Positions 35,954 to 48,340 of a stretch of DNA of 64,000 nt are shown here, in pieces (position 1 is the first letter of the stretch; each line of letters begins with the position of its first letter). Location: the NCBI GenBank assembly GCA_963970005.1, contig CAXAMN010018890.1, positions 731,572 through 795,571 on the forward strand, written 5' to 3'. The notes under the pieces were generated by a model. The model was not told the DNA's origin. It worked only from the letters and a program-made list of their open reading frames with translations, and did not search any database. This stretch comes from Durusdinium trenchii (taxonomy: Eukaryota; Sar; Dinophyceae; Suessiales; Symbiodiniaceae). The position numbers were made by a program, and so were the translations under genes.

Positions 35954-37998
35954 ATGTCGAAGCGGAAGCACGAGTCGGAGCCGACGCGCTCTCCGGACCC
36001 GCGCGACCCGTTGAGGGACGCGCGCGGAGAGGACCAGGTTCTCCTCCTAGATGGATCCTTGGTGCGGGACAGGTGGGGTGATATAGGGTGTTGGCAGGGG
36101 TCGGGGAGGTTTGGCAACATGAAGATACTAGATCGCGAATCTCGTCTAGGAATGCTTGGTGGATTCAAGGTGGGTAAGGTACTGGTAACTGGTATGTTCG
36201 TTCTTGGCAGATGCCAGCCAGTTCGCGCCGACGACGGGTTTCTTCTCTTGAGTCCGTTGAGACCTTTGGAGCTCAACCAACAAATGCCTGGGCGGCCGAA
36301 TTGGTGCCAGAGCCCCCCCGCCCAGCCGGCCACCACCCGCCAGCAAACTCTTTGACATCCGCAGCCACACAGAGAGCTTTCCTTGGAAACCTCCAAGGCA
36401 GAGGTGTTTTTGGGGCACCAAATTTAGGTGAGCAAATGCAATGATTCCTCCCCTCCCACGTTCACTAACCTGAGAATTGACCGGTGCTTTTGACCCTTTT
36501 CCGAATACTAACTGAAACATGGTCGACAGGTGATCTGGTCGTTTGACCCATTTGACCCGTTTGAATGGGACCGATTGCCATAGCCGTAGCCGTCGCTCAA
36601 GATGAAGGGGGAGTCCCAAAGGCAGGTCCACCACCTTGGAGTGTCGGTCGGAGATGACGGGCCTGGCGCCCCGGCTCGTTCGCATCGCTTTCTCCTGTGG
36701 CTCTCTCCACCTTTGAGGTGGTTTAGCTACCCACATCGAGGAGTGTCATGGCAATTGAGCCGTTCGTCTTCGCCGTCGAAATGCAATTCGTGCCCGAAAC
36801 GTGGTTGTGACCGAGGTGTCACCCCCAAATCGAAACGCGCGACTGGCGAGCGATCGCCACCAATTGGCTGTGGGCTGTTAGAAGAATATAGCTAGCAGCT
36901 ACCCGCAGTCATACTCGGTGATCCATGCGAAAACTCCTTTGACCTGTTCCGAATTGGCAGGACAAGAAGGTCACGAGGGTCTCAAGGGTCTCTGCAGGTC
37001 ACTTTGATCCGTGCGTGCGCTGGGGCGCGCTAAGAGGGTGTCGACGTTGCCGGCTGGTATTCTGAGGCACAGATCGATGAGCCAAGGATTCATGGGCCTT
37101 GGGGGATAAAGGAAACAACACTGGACCCAACCGTGAAATAGATGATGTCATTTTTGTGGCCTTCTTGTTGGTCCAGTGGTTTCACCACGACCAACAGGAT
37201 GTTTGGACTGGTCCATGCCCCCGTGGAGTCTTCCGGGGTCTTCCGGTACATGTCTTCAGCATTTCGGGGTCGACTTGGTTCAGCCGCATCAAGCCGCGAA
37301 AGGACACTTAATTTTTTTCAAAACAGGGTGGTCCTCACTAGTGTAAGATGGATGACACCTTTAAAAGCGTTCATATGCATTCATCCTCTTATTGACACAG
37401 TGTGTCAGTTCAACAGCTACACTTGCGGTGAAAGGCTTGGCGAGAAGATCGACCACTCTTTATGGTCAGCCTTGTGTCTCATCAAGAACCCTTCGGCCAC
37501 TCGGACGTGCAAGAAGTGGAAGACATCCTGCATGTGAGAGGGCCCCAAAAACACGATTTGTCCCTTATGATTTAACTATTGGTCTTCCATATTTTCTAGA
37601 AAACCAAATAATGCATAAGGAAAAAGTACAAATAGAAACACTGTATTCTTAACAATTAAATGCTATAGCTGGGATGAACCGACATGAAGGTTGAACCCTC
37701 GAATCGATCCGCCTGGTCATATTTGGGCCCCTTCTGGGATCTGGGGCCTATGAACCTAAGGTGTCCTTGCTTCCAAAAAGGGCACGTGGGGGATCCCCAG
37801 ACAAAGACCACCGCCAAAATAAGAAGCTGTTTTTAGTTTTTGGCACTGGGCTCCTTCACCTTTAATTAATGAAGGCAAAAATAAGAAATGCAAAATTTTC
37901 ATTAATAATGTCCCACAAGAGAGGGTGAGAAGAAGGGCTTACAGAGAGTTGTGAGTACGGTTTTTCTCGTGGAGCAAAAGCTACGCCATGTGTTTTTT

Positions 37999-38036
<38 letters not shown>

Positions 38037-38179
38037 ACTAGTAGTAGTAGTAGTAGTAGTCGGAGTGGGAGTCGGAGTCGGAGTGGGAGTGGGAGTGGGA
38101 GTGGGAGTGGGAGTCGGAGTCGGAGTAGGAGTAGGAGGAGGAGTAGGAGTAGGAGTAGGAGGAGGAGTAGTAGTAGCAG

Positions 38180-38210
<31 letters not shown>

Positions 38211-41200
38211 TTTAGTTTTTCTTTTCCCATCAACGCTGTATCTCAACATATGACCCCCTACTGAAAACATAATCCGATCCTGAAAACAGGTGCAGCTAGA
38301 GGAAAAACAGTCTTGGACTTGAGGCTGCCATTCGCGTCCCGGCGCGGACCGCTCATCGGTCCCGGCGCCAGGTGATCCGCCAGGCGCACGAGGACTTCTA
38401 CGCCGCCGGCGCCCGGGTGGCGATCACCGCGTCGTACCAGGCGGACCGGGCGTGGCGGAGCGCCGCGGGCGGGGCTGGGAGGTGAAACCTGGAAGGCACT
38501 TGTTACTAGTAGCGATGCACTTGTTCCTAGTAGCTTATTGTTTCTAATAGCTTCTTGTTACTACTAGTAAGGCACTTGTTACTAGTAGCGATGCACTTGT
38601 TCCTAGTAGCTTATTGTTTCTAATAGCTTCTTGATACTACTAGTAAGGCACTTGTTACTAGTAGCTTAGTAGCGATGCACTTGTTCCTAGTAGCTTATTG
38701 TTTCTAATAGCTTCTTGTTACTACTAGTAAGGCACTTGTTACTAGTAGCGATGCACTTGTTCCTAGTAGCTTATTGTTTCTAATAGCTTCTTGTTACTAC
38801 CAGTAAGGCACTTGTTACTAGTAGCGATGCACTTGTTCCTAGTAGCTTATTGTTTCTAATAGCTTCTTGNNNNNNNNNNAGTAAGGCACTTGTTACTAGT
38901 AGCGATGCACTTGTTCCTAGTAGCTTATTGTTTCTAATAGCTTCTTGTTACTACTAGTAAGGCACTTGTTCCTAGTAGCTTCCAACCCCCCCCTTGTTGG
39001 GTTCTCGGGTTTCTTGATGGGTGCAACAGGTGGGAGCATCGGGGCCCTGCCTGGTACCGATGCTCCACCGATCCGCCCGACCGATTTTGAGGCTCACCTC
39101 GATGGCTTCCGAGAGCTGGGCGTGGAGGAGCCTGAGGCCTGGATGGCGGTGGATGGAGATGGATGGACTTGGTGAATGTGGTGAACCTTATATTGCTTGT
39201 TCGCCGATCGGGTTGTATTTGGTCTATGAGCCACGAGCCGGTGAACCTTCAGGTGTTATTTCCGAGACTGGAGATCCCGCAAGGTGAGTCCTGTGATGCC
39301 ACATGTGAAAGGTTGCTCAATGACTTCAGAGATCACTTTTGAGGGTTGGATGCTGCGAAATCGGGGGATCCTTTTTGGCTTGAGCCAGACTCCTCTCATG
39401 GTGCTTGCAACATACATACCCTCACTTGCCGCTCTGCTCCATTCTTGGTTGAGTTGAGAGAGGTCGTCTACTTGAGGCTGTTGATCGGTTCCCAGCGCCA
39501 CCGGCACCACAGGTCTGACCCGAAGGATGTTAACAGACAAAGAGATCCGTCTTGATTGCAGTGGGTCAACAGCAAAATCAGCATCATGGACCCACGGAAC
39601 ACATATTGAAGTTTCACAGTGAAGCTCTGGTACATGTCATTCTTTTTTCCCCCCCCCCCAGATAGCTGCAGATGCTGCCAAAAAGGACGTGAACCGCTCT
39701 CCCGGGGTCGATGCTATCGTGTCATTTTTCCCAACATCAAAACCTGTGGTTCTCCACACTTTTGGACAAACTCCACCAGATGGGGGTGGGGAGTTCCCAA
39801 GGAACGGCATCGCTACGAATGGAGCAAGGACGCTACGTTCGGGGCTCCTACCTTTTTTCAGCTCCACCCCCCCTGGGAAACTGAAAGAGGCCCTCGCGGC
39901 CATGAAGCGATCGGTGCAGCTGGCGAGGCGGGTGGAAAAAACGACGCGGCGGCAGAGACGACCTCAAAGCAGAAAAGAACTTTTAACATGGGCAACTAGG
40001 TGATGGTTTTGGAGATTTTCAACCTTTTCTTGGGAAAAAAGGAACCCACCGACTAAAAACCAACCAGGCAAGAGATCGTTGACCCAGAATTACTTGCCCT
40101 CCTCACAGGCCCTTGGCAGTGAACCTGCCTTCTGAAGAGTCTCAGACGGGCACCGTTGCAACCAACAACAGTTCTTTTTTCTCCTGTCTTTGATATGCCT
40201 CTGCTACAAGCCAATTCCGGTAGTGAGGACTCTGACACCGACGATATCGCAGAAAAAAGAACACCGACCTTTTCTGCAGCCGACGGATGTCCTCCACCAG
40301 CGCCGGTACCGCACCGGGTCTCTTGGACGCGTTTCACTGGGCGCCAGGGAAGTGGCGCCGCTGGGAGGCCTGGTGGCCGGCAGCTTGGGCGCCTATGGCG
40401 CCTCGCACCGTGGCCGGTACAGGAGGAGCCAGCTTCGGGGGGTTCGGGATCCACCGGGTCCGCTGTGCAAAGCAATCGGGTATCAAGGACCTAAGGACAA
40501 CGGTTTCTTTTGGGTTCCTATACCCGAAAAATGACCATGGAACCTAACAACCACTGGGTTGTAGAGGAAAATAGTCTTCCAAAGGTCCAGGTGGTTCCAT
40601 GTTAATCTTCCCGGGTGTAGGTCTTTCATCCAGATGCGCGGCACATTTTTCATGGCAACAAACATTAGGCTTCACAATGGCGCGGAGTACACCGGCGAGT
40701 ACCCAGGCGCGGGCAGCCCAGCGGTGCTGTTTAAAGAAGGGGTATATACGCATGTGTTGCGCAGGAAGACGCAGAGCTCCAAGGCAAAAGTGAGGGATGA
40801 TCAAAGGATGGATTTTGCATCTCAGGAAACCTCTATCATCCTTTAGGCCTTTTCACCCAGCATCCCTTCCTTTCCATTCAACGAATGACTTTGACTCCAC
40901 AAAAACCTCAAATTCAAAGAGTGGGCCTTAGCCCTTCAACACTGGGGAGGGGAGTGTTAGCTGGAGAGTTTCTGAGATCCGCTTCAGAGCTTGCTTGGTG
41001 GATTTACCAAGACCTGAATCCTCAGAACCTCATGCTTGGGATGCATCCTCCAGGCATGGACCGTGCCAAGCTGTTGGAGTGGCACCGCCCCCGGGCCTTG
41101 GCGCTGCGCGAGGCGCGCTGCGACCTCTTCGCCTGCGAAACGGTGCTCGGGCGCCCCAGAACGGGCGCGTTGGAGTAGTTTTGGGTGGGTGGGTGAGTGG

Positions 41201-44183
41201 GGATGAAGGTCAAAGAAATAGAACCTTTGTTTTAGTTGATGAGGTACAGGACCCCACGTGACAGTGTGGTCAGTTGTGCTGGCTCATGGAGGAGGCTTCA
41301 ACCCAGAGGGTTCCCCCAGTATGCCCAGCGACATTGAGTACTTTGTCATGAATCTCCAATTCCATGCGAAAATGTCTACTGCAGGCCTTGCTTGATGGAG
41401 GCCGAAGCTTTATCTCAGCTGGTTGCTGTACCTTGGCCAGTTGGGGAGGTGTTGGATAGATATCCGATACTTTTCATTTACCTATATAATATATCTATTT
41501 TGGAGTCACCATAGGCGCGGTACCCTTGTTGTGGGACTTTCTGTAGTACCTCTGGACACTAAACTCTTCGTTTTGAGGAGTTTCCTCAAACGCCTCCTTT
41601 CCCATCAACTTGGGCGTCCAGTCGTCCCAAACTGAATTTTCCTGTTCTGGCCATTCGTAGGGCGAGGTTCCAACCGTTTGATTTCGGTTGAAAAACCGCA
41701 CAAAAGTCTGAAGCCCAACAATTCACAATCTCACGACTCTTCCCAGAACAACCTTTTTCGGGTTGGCTGAGCTCTCAACTTGGGTCAGCGTTTCCGATGA
41801 AGCCAAAGACGGGTGACAGAGGTTGAACATATCATATCTAATATCTACCAGGTCTGGACTAACATGACCCATTCCCCCCTAATACTTGCAGGACCTTTCA
41901 GGTTATTTTTGTGCTCACTTGTTACCACCCAAAAGAACTGACACACCACCACCGCCCTTCCACCTTCCCTCGGCGCCATTTTCCGCCTGACCAGCTCAGG
42001 AACTGAAGCATCCTGCCTGGATCACCTTCTCCTGCAAGTCGCACACTCAAGTGTCCTCCGGCGAGCCGATCGCCGACTGCGTCCGGGCCGTGGCGGAGAA
42101 CCCTTGGATCGTAGGAGCCCCCGCTTGGCGCGGAGCTTGGGGCGGAGCGGAGCCGACGTGACCAGGTGAGACCCGTCCAGGCGGACACCGTCCGACTGGA
42201 TGAAGTCCTCCTAAGACGGCCATGAAAGGGGAAAAGCACCCTAGAAGAAGGACCCGTCCTTGGACCGTGATTCTGCTACCGCAACCGTCTCTTAGATGTC
42301 AAAAAATCGTCTAAAAGATTCTAAGATGCTTCAATACTGCGCAGTACCCCTCTTTTTCCCACAAACGCACCATCACGGGTGCTTTTTCCATCCTCAACCG
42401 ATCCTCTGTTCCCCTTAAGAACGCACCGCGCGTTCTTACAGGTTCGTCCCCAAAACGTTGGGGTCTAGGAGCTGACGTAGCTTCTTGTTACTAGTAGTAA
42501 GGCGCCTTGCTACTAGTAGCGTCCTTGCTCCTAGTAGCGATGCCCTTTGTCCCTAGTAGCTTCTTGTTGCGAGTAATGCCAGGAGCTGGCGTGAACTGCA
42601 CGCATCCCAAGTTCGTGAAGAGCTTGGTCGAGATCTGCCGAGCTCAGCTGCCACCCGAGAAAAGTGCCTGGGTGGCAGCGGTCGGGTCGAACTGTGGGTG
42701 AAAGAAAGGTGTTATCTGGAAAATGATGCGGACTGCGGACCTCTAAGACTTTAAGGTGGCATTTTGTGGCCACCTTGGGAAACACGGGTGTTTTGCAGGA
42801 GATCTTATGTTGGAGGGTGATTTAAAGAATCAACATTGTTAAAACATAGAATGCACTAATTAAAGTCCCGACCCATTTATGTTCCTCCAACATTACAGTC
42901 ATACTTTTGTAGATCCAAATTGGCTCCCAATCCTCCGAATCATGGAGCCTGACTTTGGAGTTGTTTTCCCCTCTGTAAGACATGCATGACAGAGGTTTGG
43001 ACTTCGGATCTATTGGATATGATAAGGCGGATAAGAACAACTCCCATTTGTTTTCATAGAAAGATTGTCAAGAAGGCAAAGCTGGGAATCGTCACACTTA
43101 GCGCACTGTGTCATTGAGAAATACTTGTGTGCTTTGGCGGAGAAATTATGTTCTTTTATTTTGCGCGGTGAAATGTATTGGTTTCTTGTCCAGACGCATC
43201 CTTTATCTCATCTCTCCTGGAAGTCGGAGGCAGGGCAAAAAGAATAGGCCGTGCTTCATTTTTGGTGTGGGGTGGGGGTGCAGATCTGGTTTATGGCTTT
43301 CACAGCACCGCGAGTGCCAGTCTTTGTCACGAGCTGCCAGTCTTTCCGTCTGAGGTGTGGTGGTTTATCCAAACAGTGGCGAGGTTTGGAATGGCACCAG
43401 CCACAGCTGGGAGACTGGCACTGCCACAGCTGACAGCCAGAGACTTGACCAGAGTTGAGTGAAGACCGTGGAAGACGCGGACCTGGAAGAGACTCTTTAG
43501 AGAACCCCAACAAACATTGAACATAATATAGTATGATACAGTATACATTAGTATACCCAATACATATGAATACATACACATATGTCTATTAGTAAGTTTC
43601 GCAAAGAAGCCCTGTTGGAAATGGATTGGACATCATGACACGATTTGTTTTGAGGACCGCTTTACCACTTTTTTTTTGTGGAGCAAGCGTGGAAAGTAGA
43701 AGAAGCCCTGGAGGTGGTTGGGAATATGAGGCAGAATCTTCTTTACACGCGAGGGGTGCTAGGAGTGTGTTGGCATGGGGAGCGGGTTACCCTTCTCCAT
43801 GCTGGTTTGACCATGCTGCACAGTCAAAGAGTCTTTTGGGCTCTTCCCACACATGAATTTGCGATTCAAAGAAACTGATCCTACTCCAGAGTCTGTCCAG
43901 AAGAAGCACCATCAGACATATCCACATTTTGTCGCTTCTGGAAGCACATGAGGAGTTATTTACATCCGGGATTTGTATACAATGACGTTCAAATGTCCTT
44001 GTAAGTCTCCATTTTTCCTTATAGCCAGGGTTTTCTCTACAGTTGCCCATCCTGTTTCTCATTTTGAGGTTTGTGGACATGGCCCAAGAGTGGTACCGCT
44101 CGGGTGCCAGCTGCATCGGCGGCTGCTGCCGGACCACGCCACGCACCATCAAGGCATTGGCCGCTGGCACCTTCACGAGGTGA
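35954..44183 (+). CDS. Homocysteine S-methyltransferase, complete 13-exon gene
   Basis: Transfers a methyl group (usually from S-methylmethionine or S-adenosylmethionine) to homocysteine to make methionine. Exons: 35954-36061, 37409-37495, 38372-38440, 39092-39136, 39890-39927, 40348-40404, 40669-40706, 41054-41144, 41385-41424, 42000-42114, 42583-42663, 43355-43451, 44069-44183 (TGA). They total 981 bases, one open frame, 326 residues, normal for the family. Conserved blocks in order: LLLDGSL, DHSLWSALCLIKNP, QAHEDFYAAGA..ITASYQA, VAGSLGAYGA, NGAEYTGEYPG, EWHRPRALAL, CDLFACETVP, AWITFSCKS, GVNCTHPKF, VVYPNSGEVW, GGCCRTTP. Zinc ligands Cys235 (GVNC) and Cys308/Cys309 (GGCC) are present. Donors: GT twice, GC eight times, GA twice. 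N-terminal 27 residues are charged with no targeting signal evident. A GTGAGT overlaps the stop, so a further exon is possible. Confidence 0.93.
37998..38218. repeat. TAG / GGGAGT compound simple repeat
   Basis: TAG trinucleotides, then GGGAGT/CGGAGT hexamers, then TAG again, in intron 2 of the methyltransferase gene, ending about 150 bases before exon 3. The long low-complexity frames here are not genes. Confidence 0.95.
38494..38980. repeat. 76-bp tandem repeat (CTAGTAGC family) with assembly gap
   Basis: Six or more units in intron 3 of the methyltransferase gene. The word GATGCACTTGTTCCTAGTAG recurs at 38514, 38590, 38674, 38750, 38826 and 38904, a spacing of 76 except one unit with an 8-base insertion (84) and one across the gap (78). 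Ten N at 38870-38879. Units are nearly identical, so the array is young; real length unknown. Confidence 0.95.
40556..40593. repeat. Dispersed repeat shared with 1436-1470
   Basis: TGTAGAGGAAAATAGTCTTC then CAAAGGTCCAGG here; TGTAGAGGAAAATTGTCTTC then CAGGGGCCCAGG at 1436. About 28 of 32 bases agree. Both lie in introns (actin intron 3, methyltransferase intron 6), suggesting copies of one short interspersed family. Both translate on the - strand to a similar LED(Y/N)FPLQ peptide. Confidence 0.65.
42476..42572. repeat. CTAGTAGC-family repeat adjoining a splice acceptor
   Basis: GCTTCTTGTTACTAGTAGTA, CCTAGTAGCGATGCCC and related words in intron 10 of the methyltransferase gene, ending about 10 bases before exon 11 at 42583, so the repeat supplies most of the acceptor region. 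Confidence 0.85.
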
Positions 44184-45451
44184 GTGTGCGGGTACATGGG
44201 AGGCAGGGTGTGCGGGGTCAGATGGGAGTTTTTTTAGTGTGTCACGTACTAAAGCATGTCAAGGTGGTATTTGTATGGTTTGTCTGGTTGATGGATGCTG
44301 ATTGTCTGGTTGATGGATGCTGATTGGGGGTATATATATATATATTTATACGAATATGACACACCTGTTGCACAGACTAAGAATCAGCAGAGTTGTTTAG
44401 CCACAGCGAACAGCTCACTGCCTGACGTTCTCATTTCACCCTGGAGGCCGCACCATGCGCTGCTGCCGGCGCAAAGCAGAGGAAAAAGTGCGGGCGCGGA
44501 GTGGCTGACAGAGTGGACTATCGGACAAACATCTATATATTGGTGTGGCGTGGTTCAAAGAGTCAAAAAGTCTCAAACAACGCAGGAGACCTTGACTTGG
44601 AACATCACTTTGGGTGTCCGCTGAATCCCGTGTGGCCATGGCCAATGAATGCGGCTCCATTTTCAAGAATCTGAACACAATGTCCATTTCTTTCTACTGT
44701 ATTGCCCATTGCCCTTTTTCCTTTTGCCAAGGGAGTATCGTCCATCTCAACCAGAAAGAGCAACATCGCGAACTCGGCTGAACTTTCTCCAACCATCGCT
44801 ACGGCCCCACGCGGTTCCTTCGCCCTCCATTTGGGGCGGTCCGGCAGGATCGTGAGGGCCAAGCGCCGGGCGGGATGACGGCGGATGGCGGGATCCGAAG
44901 TGAATCGAAGAGATGTTGATGTACTGATCGCTTGGTACCAATATGGATGGATCTGTAAACGAAAAGGTAAGCCCCTGAATCATACCATTTTGCTTTCATC
45001 ATTGTATGTTGTTTTGGCTCAAGGTTCCGATTCTATCAACATCTTGGTGGTGTTGAAGCCATTGCAGGCAGTCCCACAGGTGCTAGTGCTTGTCGGCGGA
45101 GCCAGAAAATGCTTGGCCTCCAACAACGAGTCGATGATCCTTGACATGGATTACAGGAAAGACAAGTACATGGAAACCACAGGATATGCAATGATATGCA
45201 TAGAAATCTACAGTTTCAATGGAACAGCATTTAGACACTGACACCTATATCCTATATACATTTTCTTTGATTTGTCCTGTCATCCACTTCAATGAGATTA
45301 GGGTGGAACTCGGTCAGTCAGTGTTTGGGGTGGAAGTCGGTGAAGTGAGTCTTAACCGCCCGCGAGCACGGGACGACCACCCTGAACTAGCTTAGCCGCA
45401 AGTGCTGCTGAACTCCGTTTGGAGGAAACAAAAACAAGATGAGACGTGTGT

Positions 45452-45472
45452 GGAACCCCACGGTGGGGTTCC
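45452..45472. other. Perfect 9-bp hairpin
   Basis: GGAACCCCA, loop CGG, TGGGGTTCC. Spacer DNA; function unknown. Confidence 0.75.
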
Positions 45473-45937
45473 TAGAGTCTTGGAACAGCATGAGTTCTCT
45501 TCCTGCAGAGCCAAGGTGGGTGAGACCTGCTTCGTTCTGGTTGATGGGCCATGGTGATCCAAGTATGACTTTTTCTCTTGGAAATCAGCCAAGTGCTAAG
45601 GTGAAGAGCGTTGCTTTTGGACTACTGTAGCAAAACCCATAGAGTTAGTTATTTTCTTGTCCTTTGATTTGTTGGTTACTACGTGACTTGATAGCTTGTT
45701 TCTGTACACTTCTACGCAATATGTTTCTGGGGTGGCAATGTCTGACGAACACAATGCTTTTACTTAACAGTTGACGCCTGTGGCCAGCAACCTATCAAGC
45801 CGAGCCTAGCAAATCAATGGTCAAGAGGAACCACTTGAGGGAGGATCTATTTGAATGAAAGAAGCCAGGACACAAAAGACTTGGTGCATTCTCAGTTGTA
45901 AGAGGACCATTGACGAAAAGGGCCCATTCAGTCCTCC

Positions 45938-45964
45938 GTGGCACTTTCCGTTCGAAAGTGCCAC
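45938..45964. other. Perfect 10-bp hairpin
   Basis: GTGGCACTTT, seven-base loop, AAAGTGCCAC. Spacer DNA; function unknown. Confidence 0.75.
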
Positions 45965-46799
45965 AACACTTCGTTCCTACAAAACGCCGCCCCCTCGGTT
46001 GGCCCGTCTGGGTTCCGTTTTTGTCCTCTTCGGCACCTTTTTGAAGTTTTCGGCCACAGAATTTGCCTCCCGTTTGAGTTTTTTTTTTTTTTCACCCCCT
46101 TTCCATTTGGGCTTCAATTGAATCAGGAATTTCCTTCAAATCCAAACACAAGTCCCCCTTCCAGTAGATCTCGGTGCCGACTTGCTTCCCTTTTCGGCTC
46201 AAATTCCGGTGAACCCAAAGGTGGTGCCCGACAGCGGGCGGCTTGCTCAGTGGGTGGAGGGCGACTTAGGCTCGGATGGTGCTTGCTCGGATGGTGTGTT
46301 TATATTTTTTTTGTTTGAAGATTTTGAGTGTTCTTTTTCTAACAAGATATTGAGGGGGATCTTTGATGGCAAAATGACGCTTTCATTTCCACGATTTCTG
46401 CCCGGAGATTCTGTTCAAGTGCATTTCGCATGTTCATTTGTTTGGGTGCCAATTTGGGTGGTCAAGCAGCAAGCAGGGACATCCCCCTTGCAATTCTTCG
46501 CCCCGAGGTGCTTGATTGGCCTTGCCGAACCACGAAGTCACCTTTTGGGCCAACCAACCGGCACCAAGGCCGTTCACAACACAGCAGTCAAGGTGGGGTC
46601 GCCCGGGAGAGCGGAGGACTGGAGGACATGACCCGGCGGTCTCGATTTTCACTGCAAGGAGCTCATGAATTCCGAAGTTCTCCCCACCTGTCAGGTGAGG
46701 GTTGTTAGATTTGATGTCAGCTGCCGTCCTGCTGATCCTCCCCGTCCTCGTCCTCCGCGTCGTCCGAACAACCGCGAGTTCTGGCTGGTAGTGTTCCCC

Positions 46800-47110
46800 G
46801 CAGGACCTCAACCAGCACACAGCCACAAGCACAGCCACAAACACACAAGCACGGCCACAAACACACAACCACAAACACAACCACAAGCACAACCACAAGC
46901 ACAAAGTTACAAACATACAGCCACAACCACAAACACAGCCACAAGCACATCCACAAACACAAACACATCCACAAAAACACGCACACACACAATCACAACC
47001 ACAAGCACAACCACAACACATAACCACAACACACAAGCACAAAGACACACGGACAGCACATAACCACACCACACAACCACAACACGCAACCACAATCGCA
47101 GCACACAACC
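46800..47110. repeat. CACAAC/CACAAG low-complexity tract
   Basis: About 310 bases of degenerate six-base units (CACAAC, CACAAG, CACAAA). The cysteine-rich - strand frames here arise from the repeat and are not genes. Confidence 0.9.
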
Positions 47111-48101
47111 CGAGGACCCACAAACAAAGTCGAGAACCACAAAACTCACAACCATGGCAACATGCTCCTCACCATGGCATGAAGACAATTTTTTGACATG
47201 TCATAGTGGGGGGCTCGAAGTAGAGTATTTTTCAAAGAAGCGTAGCCACTGGGCAAGAGTGCCCCAGTTGGATTGCAGGTGATGTTACATATCACTTAGT
47301 TGTCATTGACTCCAATATCACTCATTCGTGTCACCTCATCATCCACTTTCGGCCTGTCCCTTTTTGATGCAAGGCCTTCGCCTTGCAGTCGGCTTGGAAG
47401 CGCTGACAACTGATGTCCAGAATAGGGGGCATGAGCTGAAGATCCTATTGCGCTCAATTTCCGTGTCCAAACCAGGTACTTTCGGCCATCCACGCGGGAT
47501 CAACAGATGCTGGTCCCCCTTGACCAACAGACGATGTTCGGATCTGGAGTCATCCATGCAGGAGCCCAAACTCCAAAATTAATGGTTCACAACACGCCAG
47601 GCAAAGGAACACGAATGTTTTGTCCTGTGTTTAAAATGCTTCACATTTTGGTCGCTTGCCTCCTCAACACAGCCCCTCGTGTTCTCCCGTCTGTTGCCGG
47701 GTCCTGCGGTCCGGCGGTCTGCACCTGTGGTGTTTCCAGAAGCGGATGCCGAGGACCAAAGAGGCCTTGAGATGGGCAGCTGGAGCTGGGAGCCCCAAGC
47801 AACGCTTGCGAAGTGGGAACGAGCAAGCTGAGAGTGAAGGATGTTTGATCGGGGTGGGTTGGGATCGTGTTGAAAACAACCATTTTGGGAGGCCAGCATG
47901 CCCCCTCAATGAATGGTTCTTAGGAAATGCAATGCAGTACGTCAATATTGCTACCACTGGGCGTTCTTTGCCAATCTGCCAATCCTGAGGCAACCTCTTT
48001 TAGAGATAATGATCTAAAGTCGCAAGGATCTCGCAGGTAGTCAAGACACCCAAACCGAAACCCGTTTTGGTTTCACTCATTCATAGATTAAATAAATAAA
48101 A

Positions 48102-48125
48102 ACACACACACACACACACACACAC
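48102..48125. repeat. (CA)n microsatellite
   Basis: Uninterrupted CA run. Confidence 0.95.
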
Positions 48126-48296
48126 CCCTGTGTGAATTTCTGATTCCAGTGATCGTCAGAGCAAAGCCACGGAGCCTCTTGCAGGTAAAACGGTGCAAAC
48201 ACCTTCTGACATGATCCCTGATTGTACTCCCAGAATGAAATCTTGGGGAGGCATCCACACTTCCAAACAACATGGGCGTCGTGTTGGGACGCCCAG

Positions 48297-48340
48297 GAAA
48301 CCCTTATGCCTCGCCTCCGATGGGGGCCTATGGCTACCAG
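48297..48340 (+). CDS. Candidate exon, Pro/Gly/Tyr-rich (possible helicase N-terminus)
   Basis: AG|G acceptor, GC donor, 44 bases in frame reading NPYASPPMGAYGYQ. Gly/Tyr/Gln-rich N-terminal tails are common in DDX5/Dbp2-type helicases and in other RNA-binding proteins. It lies upstream of the helicase core on the same strand, which is the only reason to link them. Confidence 0.4.

Larger units (their letters stand above)
44184..48296. other. Spacer between methyltransferase and helicase genes
   Basis: No gene assigned. Features seen: a 12-base match to the 3' end of the dinoflagellate spliced leader at 45012-45023; perfect hairpins at 45452-45472 and 45938-45964; exon-like open patches at 46160-46280 and 46430-46620 with competing frames; a CACAAC-rich tract at 46800-47110. 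Some patches may be 5' exons of the helicase. Confidence 0.4.

Noticed and set aside
35683-36396. 237-residue minus-strand frame
   Set aside because: Antisense to methyltransferase exon 1; no domain.
37862-38270. Leu/Arg, Thr/Pro and Gly/Val homopolymer-like frames
   Set aside because: Translation of TAG/GGGAGT simple repeats in an intron.
38494-38980. CRISPR-like array
   Set aside because: Units are contiguous 76-bp tandem repeats with no variable spacers, inside an intron of a eukaryotic gene.
46434-47188. Cys/Val-rich minus-strand frames of 229 and 93 residues
   Set aside because: Antisense of the CACAAC low-complexity tract.
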